Positions 1 through 5,900 of a stretch of DNA of 5,900 nt are shown here, piece by piece. Below the pieces are notes generated by a model, which saw only the letters and a list, made by a program, of their open reading frames with translations, had not been told where the DNA came from and made no database searches. How positions within the stretch are numbered: the stretch's first letter is position 1; each line of letters opens with the position of its first letter. Made by a program: the position numbers and the translations under genes. Origin of the DNA: Candidatus Cloacimonadota bacterium (GTDB lineage Bacteria > Cloacimonadota > Cloacimonadia > Cloacimonadales > WRIO01); assembly GCA_017998585.1 (NCBI GenBank), contig JAGOCT010000067.1, positions 2,106 through 8,005 on the forward strand, in the 5' to 3' direction.

Positions 1-2450
1 GGGCTATGGGTACCATGATTCAGAGATATAAATTATCAAGAGAAGATTTTCAAGGTTTTGAATGTAATGATTATCTGAGTGTTGTAAAGCCGGAAATTAT
101 AAAAGATATACATCGCCAGTATCTTCAAGCAGGCGCACAGATTATTGAAACCAATACATTTAACTCTTCATTGGCTTCTTTAAAAGAATATAAACTGGAA
201 GATAAACTTATTGAGATTAACAGATCAGCAGTCAGACTGGCGAAAGAAGTGATTAAAGAATTTTCTACGACAGAAAGACCTTGTTTTATATCAGGTTCTG
301 TTGGACCTGGTACTAAACTACCTTCACTGGGTCATAATCAGTTTGATGAGATTGTGGATAGTTATTATCCGCAGATTTTAACTTTAGCAGAAGAAGGTGT
401 GGATATTCTTCAGATTGAAACCAATCAGGATCCTCTGCATATCAAGGCAGTTTTATATACCTGCTACAAGGTTTTTGATGAGTTAAAATGCAAACTACCC
501 ATTATTGTTCAGGCAACTATTCAGGATAACGGTCAGATGCTCGTGGGAACGGATGTTTTAGCCTATCTGCATACATTTTCCACTATGCCGGTAGATGTCA
601 TTGGCATTAATTGCGGAACGGGTCCTCATTACATGGAATCTTATATTAAAACCCTTTCTGAAAATAGTAATAAAATGATTTCTTTGTTACCAAATGCTGG
701 TCTTCCTATAGTTAAAGACGGGGAATTAACTTATGATCTGACTGCTCAGGAGTTTGCTCAGATTACTGCCAATTTGGTTAAAAAATACAATATCAGAATG
801 GTTGGCGGATGTTGTGGTACTAATCCGGATTTTATAAAAGCCTTAGCTGATGAAATTGTAAAAATTGAGTTATCTGATAAAAATATTTCCTACGAAAACC
901 ATCTGACTTCTCTATTTTCTGCTCAAACGATCAATGTACAACCCAAACCGCTGATTATAGGTGAGAGAGCTAATACAAACGGTAGTAAAAAGTTTAAGAC
1001 TCTGCTTGAAGAAGAAAAATGGGATGAAATGCTTGAAATATGCCGTTCACAGCAGGAAGAAGGAGCTCATGTTTTGGATATCTGTCTGACCCATCTAAAT
1101 CGTAATGAAATAAAAGACGTACAGACTTTTTATCCCATGCTGAATAATTCGGTGCAGATACCGCTGATGATTGACAGTACTTCTGTTAAAACTGTGGAAA
1201 CAGCCTTGAAATATATTGCAGGTAAACCGATTATCAATTCCTGTAATTTTGAAGAAGGTGATGATAAAGTCGCAGAGTATCTGGAAATTGCCAAAAGACT
1301 CAATGCAACTCTAATCTGTCTGGCAATTGATGAAAGCGGTATGGCGAAGGATTTTGAGCATAAGAAGGCGATACTAAACCGTTTTATGTCATTAGCTGAA
1401 AAGATTGGCGTACCAAAGCAAAATCTTTTTTTTGACTGCCTTACCTTCTCTCTGGCAACCGGCGAGGAAAGTTATCGTGATGCCGGCATTGAATCTATCC
1501 GAATGATTGAATATATAGAGAAAAATGAACCTTTGGTCAATTCAATGATGGGTGTCAGTAATGTGTCCTTTGGCTTAAAACCAAAAGTCAGAAAGTATTT
1601 AAACTCAGTATTTCTGGCTGAATGTGTAAAACATGGACTGGATGCTGCGATTGTCAATTCTTCCAAAATATTACCGGTTCATGACATTGATCAGAACATT
1701 CTAACTTATTGCCTGGATCTGATTTATAATCGAAGAAATGATGACAGAGATCCTTTAATTTTACTTGCAGAATGCAGTGTCGAAAACAAAGAAAACATCA
1801 TTGCTGATAATACCCTGCCTTTTGCTGTTCAAATGGAAAATAAAGTGATAAAAGGCAGTTTGACAGAACTGGAGGTCATTATTCCTCATTTACTTGAAGA
1901 AATGGATGCTCTGGAAATTATTAATAACATCCTTATTCCTTCCATGCAAAAAGTAGGAGTCCTCTTTGAGAGTGGTAGATTGCAATTGCCTTTTGTGCTT
2001 AAATCAGCCGAAGTAATGAAAAAATCAGTTGAGATGCTCAAACCTTACATGCCTGAAAACAGTGGAAAAGAAAACAAATCAATGCTTTTGGCAACAGTGA
2101 AAGGTGATGTACACGACATTGGTAAAAATCTAGTGCAGATCATACTTGAAAATAATGGCTACCGTATCATCGATATTGGCGTAAAACAAAGTCCCCAGCA
2201 GATTAAACAGGCGATTGAAGAACATAAACCCCAGTCTTTGGGTTTAAGTGCCCTTTTAATCAAATCCACTTACTATATGAAAGAAACACTTGAATATCTT
2301 CAGCAGGCTGGTATTAATATTCCGGTAATCTGTGGAGGCGCTGCGCTCAATGAAGAGTTTGTAAAAAAAGAACTGCAAAGTGTCTATAATGGAAAAGTGG
2401 TTTTTGGAAGGGATGCTTTCTCAGGGTTGGACTTCATGAAGAACATGTAA
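1..2450 (+). CDS. metH: Cobalamin-dependent methionine synthase, short form, 5'-truncated by window edge
   Basis: Transfers a methyl group from methyltetrahydrofolate through a bound cobalamin to homocysteine, giving methionine and tetrahydrofolate in the cytoplasm. Residues are numbered from the Met codon at position 6. That Met is not the true start: the codon before it reads Ala, giving the family motif GAMGTMIQ, so roughly 10-25 residues lie upstream of the window. The homocysteine-binding domain is about residues 1-290, with Zn ligands Cys203 (GINCG) and Cys269-Cys270 (GGCCGT). The pterin-binding domain is about 313-575 (GERANTNGS at 319-327, then MIDST and GVSNVSFGL). The helical cobalamin cap is about 605-685. 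The B12 domain is about 688-814, with DVHDIG at 701-706 (His703 is the lower cobalt ligand), Ser748 in LSALL, and Gly777-Gly778. The protein ends after the B12 domain, so the C-terminal SAM-dependent reactivation domain of the roughly 1227-residue E. coli enzyme is absent. Tandem TAA TAA stops end it. The frame is intact. Domain bounds are by eye. Confidence 0.96.
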   Translation, partial: AMGTMIQRYKLSREDFQGFECNDYLSVVKPEIIKDIHRQYLQAGAQIIETNTFNSSLASLKEYKLEDKLIEINRSAVRLAKEVIKEFSTTERPCFISGSVGPGTKLPSLGHNQFDEIVDSYYPQILTLAEEGVDILQIETNQDPLHIKAVLYTCYKVFDELKCKLPIIVQATIQDNGQMLVGTDVLAYLHTFSTMPVDVIGINCGTGPHYMESYIKTLSENSNKMISLLPNAGLPIVKDGELTYDLTAQEFAQITANLVKKYNIRMVGGCCGTNPDFIKALADEIVKIELSDKNISYENHLTSLFSAQTINVQPKPLIIGERANTNGSKKFKTLLEEEKWDEMLEICRSQQEEGAHVLDICLTHLNRNEIKDVQTFYPMLNNSVQIPLMIDSTSVKTVETALKYIAGKPIINSCNFEEGDDKVAEYLEIAKRLNATLICLAIDESGMAKDFEHKKAILNRFMSLAEKIGVPKQNLFFDCLTFSLATGEESYRDAGIESIRMIEYIEKNEPLVNSMMGVSNVSFGLKPKVRKYLNSVFLAECVKHGLDAAIVNSSKILPVHDIDQNILTYCLDLIYNRRNDDRDPLILLAECSVENKENIIADNTLPFAVQMENKVIKGSLTELEVIIPHLLEEMDALEIINNILIPSMQKVGVLFESGRLQLPFVLKSAEVMKKSVEMLKPYMPENSGKENKSMLLATVKGDVHDIGKNLVQIILENNGYRIIDIGVKQSPQQIKQAIEEHKPQSLGLSALLIKSTYYMKETLEYLQQAGINIPVICGGAALNEEFVKKELQSVYNGKVVFGRDAFSGLDFMKNM

Positions 2451-2462
2451 TAAATCAACTAT

Positions 2463-2520
2463 TACGTACTGTGAACTATCTACTTTTTAAAAAGCATTAT
2501 CAAATAGTTTACAGTACGTA
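2463..2520. repeat. 17-bp inverted repeat / stem-loop just downstream of metH
   Basis: The left arm TACGTACTGTGAACTAT (2463-2479) is the reverse complement of 2504-2520 at 16 of 17 positions. The one difference would be a G-U pair in RNA, so the transcript can form an unbroken 17-bp stem. The 24-base loop contains the perfect 12-bp palindrome CTTTTTAAAAAG (2483-2494). The left arm begins 12 bases after the metH stop codon. There is no T-run after either arm, so it is not a standard intrinsic terminator on either strand. It could instead be an mRNA 3'-end stabiliser, a REP- or MITE-like small repeat, or a protein-binding dyad. The structure is seen directly; the role is inferred. Confidence 0.85.
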
Positions 2521-2640
2521 TCGAATTTACCATTCTACACAAGCTCAGTAAAAAAACAATCAACCTACAGAGAGCTGTTATATAAATTTATAATAGAATC
2601 GTTACAAGTAGTGAGTTTATCAAAAATCTATTGTTTGTAA

Positions 2641-2730
2641 TCAAAAGCCCTAAAAACTCACCTTTCGTTCCTCTTTTATCTCTATTCCTTTCCTCTTACA
2701 AAACAATCAAAATATCAATCATACAAGCGC
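2641..2730 (+). terminator. Candidate Rho-utilisation (C>G) tract after metH
   Basis: The + strand carries 27 C and 4 G in these 90 bases, and 2668-2726 is 59 bases with no G at all, including the pyrimidine-rich run CTCTTTTATC TCTATTCCTT. Known Rho loading sites are C-rich, G-poor and unstructured, which fits. The metH transcript also lacks an intrinsic terminator with a U-tract. The assignment is inference from composition only; such tracts also occur by chance in AT-rich spacers. Confidence 0.25.
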
Positions 2731-3052
2731 TCAGTATATATATTATTGTAGTTTTTCTACAGGATAGATAAGGGAATTATATGATTATTAAAAAGAATAA
2801 TACCGACTATAATGGAGAGATTTTTAAAAGATAATGCTTTGTATTTTAAAACTTATAAAAAATACATTAGTCAATTATCAAATCAGATGAAAATGATTTT
2901 TGAACTACTGAACAAATATGATACATAAAAAAGTTGAAAAACTTGAGTTTTACCTGAAATGACAAATCAAAGAATAGATGGATACAATAAGTCATAATAA
3001 CTCTTGCATTGAATCCGTTACTAATACTCATAAGAATCAAACCGAAAATTTT

Positions 3053-3069
3053 TCAAAGAAATACTTTGA
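3053..3069. promoter_or_regulatory. Small dyad overlapping a TTGACA hexamer upstream of dnaE
   Basis: TCAAAG (3053-3058) and CTTTGA (3064-3069) form a perfect 6-bp inverted repeat around the 5-base spacer AAATA, about 53 bases before the dnaE start codon. Its right arm overlaps TTGACA at 3066-3071, identical to the sigma-70 -35 consensus. No good -10 follows at 16-18 bases (position 3089 reads AAAATG). An FCB-type -7 element TAnnTTTG is also not clearly present. The symmetry and location suit an operator or promoter, but chance is a fair alternative in DNA this rich in A and T. Confidence 0.2.
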
Positions 3070-3107
3070 CATTTTTACAAGAAAAATCAAAATGTTAAAA
3101 AAATAAC

Positions 3108-3113
3108 AGAAGG
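3108..3113 (+). promoter_or_regulatory. Shine-Dalgarno sequence of dnaE
   Basis: AGAAGG lies 8 bases before the ATG at 3122 and decides the start. A second in-frame ATG at 3116 is only 2 bases from it, too close for good initiation. Starting at 3122 also gives the usual short lead (Met-Ala-Phe-Ile) into the conserved HLHNHT motif of the PHP domain. Confidence 0.7.
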
Positions 3114-3121
3114 TTATGCTA

Positions 3122-5900
3122 ATGGCTTTTATTCACCTTCATAATCACACACAGTACAGTGTGTTAGATGGCGCTTGTCAGACTTCCAAAATGCTTGAGC
3201 TGGCTTCAAAATATGGTATGCCGGCAGTTGCAATGACTGATCACGGAAATATGTTCGGAACAGTTGATTTTTCCAATGCTGCAAAAAAATATGGAATCAA
3301 ACCGATTTTTGGGATGGAAGCATACGTTGTTAATCATGATTATGACCATCCTGAATCTAAAAAAGATGAAAAGTATCATCTGGTCTTACTGGTTAAAAAT
3401 GAAATTGGATACAAGAACCTGATGAAGCTTTCTACGTACAGCTATACTCAGGGTTTTTACTATAAACCGCGTGTTTCAAAAAATATATTACGTCAGTATT
3501 CAGAAGGGTTGATCTGTTTATCAGCCTGCATTCACGGCGAGATTCCCTGGCTTTTGCTAAAAAACAGAAATGAAGAAGCGGCAAAGGCACTGGAGTTTTA
3601 TAAAGATTTATTCAGAGAGGATTTTTATATTGAAATCCAGGATCATGAGATCGAAGATGAAAAAATCGTCATGCCAAAACTGATTCAACTGGCTGAAAGC
3701 ACCAATACGCCAATGGTAGCGACCAACGACTGTCATTATCTGCTCAGAGAACACTCCAAAGCACATGATGTTTTGCTCTGTATTCAGATGAACAAAACCC
3801 TGGCTGACCCTAACCGGATGAAGTATTCCCCTCATCTCTACTTTAAAACTGAAGAAGAAATGCGGGCAATTTTTCCAAATCATCAGCAGGCTTTTGACAA
3901 TACAATGGAAATTAATGATAAAATTGACTTTAAACTCAATTATGATAAATTTCTCTTGCCTAAAATCGATATTCCGGACAAATTCAATAATCAATCTGAA
4001 TATCTGAGAGATTTATGTTATTCAGCAGCTCCGGTGCGTTATCCGGAAGTTACTCAGGTGATTCGTGACCGTATAGATTATGAGTTGTCAGTCATCGGGA
4101 AAATGGGCTTTGACGGCTACTTTTTGGTTGTGAAGGATTTTATCGATGCGGCACGCAGACGTGATGTACCGGTCGGTCCGGGTCGTGGTTCAGCAGCAGG
4201 CAGTATTATCGCCTATCTTTTGGGGATCACACAGCTTGATCCTTTGAAATACAATCTATTTTTTGAACGTTTCCTCAATCCAGATCGTGTCAGTATGCCC
4301 GATATTGATATTGACTTTTGTGCAGAAGGTCGTAGCAAGGTCATTGATTATGTCATTGAAAAGTATGGGCGAGAATCTGTAACTCAAATTATTACATACG
4401 GAACACTAGGAGCCAAATCTGTAATCAAAGACGTGGCAAGAGTAATGGAAGTATTGCCTGCAGATTCTAATAAAATCACTAAAGTCATGCCATCAACACC
4501 TGGTATTACGCTGAAAAAATGTTTGGATGAGTCTCCTGAATTTAAGAAAATGATGGAATCAAATGAATTATATGCTTCGATTCTCGATTACAGTATGGTG
4601 ATAGAAGGTCTGATCCGTCAAATCGGTATTCATGCTGCAGGTGTTGTGATAGGGCCAGGTGATCTGAGTGATTATATTCCATTGGCAATCAGTAATCAGA
4701 AAGATGGCGATCCGGTAGTATTGGTACAGTATGAAGGCAAATGGCTAGATGATCTTAAACTCTTGAAAATGGACTTTTTAGGTCTGAAAACACTGACAAT
4801 TATTAAACATACGCTCGCCTTAATTAAGAAATATAAGAAAATTGACATAGATATTGAAAATGTTGACCTGCATGATCAAAAAGCCTATGAACTGCTGGCC
4901 AATGGTTTAACTGATGGTATTTTCCAGTTTGAATCCGATGGTATGAAGAAATATCTGATTGAATTGAAACCCAATCAGTTTGAAGATCTAATCGCAATGG
5001 TAGCACTTTACCGACCTGGTCCAATGCAGTTTATCCCCAACTATATTCGCAGAAAACACGGAGTGGAAGCTGTTTCTTATGAGCATCCGCTGATGGAAAA
5101 CACGCTGAAAGAAACTTACGGCGTTACAGTCTATCAGGAACAGGTGATGCAGTTGTCACGTGAGCTGGGCGGTTTTACCGGTGGTGAAGCAGATGGTCTG
5201 CGTAAAGCAATTGGTAAGAAAAAACTGGACATGATGGAGAAGCAAAAAGGCAAATTCATGGAAGGAGCCAAGAGTAAAGGTATTTCTGAAGATGTTATAG
5301 AAAGTATATGGGCAGGCTGGGTCAATTTTGCCAGCTATGCATTTAATAAAAGTCATGCTGCCTGCTATGCTTTCGTTGCGTATCAGACTGCCTATTTAAA
5401 AGCACACTATCCGGTTGAATACATGACAGCCCTGCTTTCTCTGGAAGAGAATCCGGATAAAATTCCCCAGTTTATTCATGTGGCAAAGAAGATGGGAATT
5501 GATGTGTTGCCCCCTTCAGTCAATTACTCCGAAGCAGAATTTACCATCCATGAAAATAAGATCATGTTTGGTTTACAGGCAATCAAGAATGTAGGTTCTG
5601 CTGCAGTGTCATCAATAATCAGAGAAAGAAATGAAAACGGACTGTATAAAAATATCTTTGAACTGACTGAAAGAGTTGATTCTCAATCTGTTAATAAAGC
5701 AGTACTAGAAAGCCTGATTTATGCCGGAGCTATGGATGAACTGGAAGGCAGTCGTGAACAGAAAATAGCCTCTATTGAAAAAGCAATGAATTGTGCAACG
5801 GAAGTGCAAAACAATAAGAAAAAAGGACAAATTACACTCTTTGATTTCTTCGAACCGGAAGAGAAATTGAGTTGTAATGCTGAACTGGTTCAGGCAACAG
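3122..5900 (+). CDS. dnaE: DNA polymerase III alpha subunit (replicative polymerase), 3'-truncated by window edge
   Basis: Catalytic subunit of the chromosomal replicase; it extends DNA from primers at the fork while tethered to the beta clamp. I translated 926 uninterrupted codons; the frame is still open at the window end. The PHP domain is about residues 1-270, with likely metal ligands His7, His9, His41, Glu66, His86, Cys116, His175, Asp203 and His205 all present. The polymerase core has GPGRGSAAG at 352-360, catalytic Asp394 and Asp396 in PDIDIDF, and the third catalytic Asp551 in KMDFLGL. Further conserved runs are HAAGVV (504-509), YQEQVMQ (671-677), RKAIGKK (694-700) and FNKSH (741-745). 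A helix-hairpin-helix region follows (about 800-880, with LESLIYAGAMD at 862-872), then a beta-clamp-binding motif QITLF at 903-907. The missing part should be the OB-fold and C-terminal region, perhaps 200-250 residues by family length. The start at 3122 is set by the AGAAGG site. It is DnaE, not PolC: there is no inserted exonuclease domain and the PHP domain is N-terminal. It reads alone after a 670-base gap, so probably has its own promoter. Confidence 0.97.
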   Translation, partial: MAFIHLHNHTQYSVLDGACQTSKMLELASKYGMPAVAMTDHGNMFGTVDFSNAAKKYGIKPIFGMEAYVVNHDYDHPESKKDEKYHLVLLVKNEIGYKNLMKLSTYSYTQGFYYKPRVSKNILRQYSEGLICLSACIHGEIPWLLLKNRNEEAAKALEFYKDLFREDFYIEIQDHEIEDEKIVMPKLIQLAESTNTPMVATNDCHYLLREHSKAHDVLLCIQMNKTLADPNRMKYSPHLYFKTEEEMRAIFPNHQQAFDNTMEINDKIDFKLNYDKFLLPKIDIPDKFNNQSEYLRDLCYSAAPVRYPEVTQVIRDRIDYELSVIGKMGFDGYFLVVKDFIDAARRRDVPVGPGRGSAAGSIIAYLLGITQLDPLKYNLFFERFLNPDRVSMPDIDIDFCAEGRSKVIDYVIEKYGRESVTQIITYGTLGAKSVIKDVARVMEVLPADSNKITKVMPSTPGITLKKCLDESPEFKKMMESNELYASILDYSMVIEGLIRQIGIHAAGVVIGPGDLSDYIPLAISNQKDGDPVVLVQYEGKWLDDLKLLKMDFLGLKTLTIIKHTLALIKKYKKIDIDIENVDLHDQKAYELLANGLTDGIFQFESDGMKKYLIELKPNQFEDLIAMVALYRPGPMQFIPNYIRRKHGVEAVSYEHPLMENTLKETYGVTVYQEQVMQLSRELGGFTGGEADGLRKAIGKKKLDMMEKQKGKFMEGAKSKGISEDVIESIWAGWVNFASYAFNKSHAACYAFVAYQTAYLKAHYPVEYMTALLSLEENPDKIPQFIHVAKKMGIDVLPPSVNYSEAEFTIHENKIMFGLQAIKNVGSAAVSSIIRERNENGLYKNIFELTERVDSQSVNKAVLESLIYAGAMDELEGSREQKIASIEKAMNCATEVQNNKKKGQITLFDFFEPEEKLSCNAELVQAT

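Larger units (their letters stand above)
2451..3121. other. Long AT-rich intergenic region between metH and dnaE
   Basis: About 670 bases with no gene I can support on either strand. G+C falls to about 21% (2761-2880) and 26% (3001-3120) by hand count, against 34-49% in samples of the flanking genes. It starts with the second TAA of the metH stop pair, then the inverted repeat at 2463-2520, a C-over-G tract near 2641-2730, and an A-rich part from about 2760. That last part contains short + strand open frames of 38 codons (ATG at 2812, stop ending 2928) and 42 codons (ATG at 2978, stop ending 3106). Neither has a Shine-Dalgarno sequence, both are rich in Lys, Asn and Ile as random A-rich DNA would be, and I recognise neither. 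Small AT palindromes occur, for example at 2581-2592. The dnaE promoter presumably lies here but I cannot place it with confidence. Confidence 0.8.

Noticed and set aside
6..8. ATG at position 6 as the start of metH
   Set aside because: The frame is open to the window edge and reads (Gly)-Ala-Met-Gly-Thr-Met, an internal conserved motif of the homocysteine-binding domain; the real start lies upstream.
2539..2736. Near-repeats ACAAGCTCAGTA / ACAAGCGCTCAGTA and two copies of AAAACAATCAA
   Set aside because: Short, in different order in the two places, and in low-complexity DNA; not enough for a duplication or attachment site.
2747..2761. TGTAG-TTTTT-CTACA mini-hairpin
   Set aside because: Only a 5-bp stem with no supporting context.
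2808..2813. Perfect TATAAT as a -10 element for dnaE
   Set aside because: No acceptable -35 at 16-18 bases (TTATTA at 2785-2790 matches only 3 of 6), and such hexamers are expected by chance in 21% G+C DNA. It would also give a leader of about 300 bases.
2931..2944. AAGTT-GAAA-AACTT mini-hairpin with a GAAA loop followed by GAGTTTT
   Set aside because: A 5-bp AT-rich stem with a weak T-run is too unstable for a terminator and common by chance in this composition.
3116..3118. Alternative in-frame ATG for dnaE
   Set aside because: It is only 2 bases from the AGAAGG site; the ATG at 3122 has an 8-base spacing and gives the usual N-terminus.
3608..3994. Antisense open frame of 128 codons inside dnaE
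   Set aside because: It lies opposite the conserved PHP-to-polymerase coding sequence, has no recognisable domain, and is a shadow of dnaE codons. The shorter antisense frames at 1472-1666, 4824-5024 and 5134-5356 are rejected for the same reason.
1..5900. A new multi-gene defence, mobile or biosynthetic system
   Set aside because: Both real genes are well-known housekeeping families with intact frames; there are no accessory genes, direct repeats with spacers, transposase, or integration scars to support such a claim.

Overview
The window holds two large housekeeping genes on the + strand, both cut by a window edge, separated by an unusually long and AT-rich gap. I see no mobile element, CRISPR array, tRNA or rRNA, and nothing that looks like a new multi-gene system.

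Organism: the DnaE protein resembles the Bacteroidota/Cloacimonadota-type (FCB group) replicative polymerase. Examples are the run IWxxWxxFASYAFNKSH followed by CYAFVAYQT, and an intact metal-binding PHP domain. MetH is the short form without a reactivation domain, which is common in anaerobes. Hand counts of 120-base samples give about 34-49% G+C in coding DNA and 21-26% in the gap. An FCB-group bacterium, possibly an anaerobe, is an inference from remembered family features; no search was run.

Layout: (1) 1-2450, most of a cobalamin-dependent methionine synthase (metH), lacking only its extreme N-terminus. (2) 2451-3121, about 670 bases without a convincing gene. This gap holds a strong 17-bp inverted repeat just after metH, a C-rich and almost G-free tract that could support Rho-dependent termination, several very short A-rich open frames, a small dyad, and a clear ribosome binding site for the next gene. 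(3) 3122-5900, the first 926 codons of the DNA polymerase III alpha subunit (dnaE), open to the window end and missing its C-terminal OB-fold region.

The two genes serve unrelated processes (one-carbon/methionine metabolism and chromosome replication). The long gap with terminator-like structure suggests separate transcription units that happen to be neighbours. The parts most worth a second look are in the gap: the hairpin, the G-free tract and the possible gene remnant.
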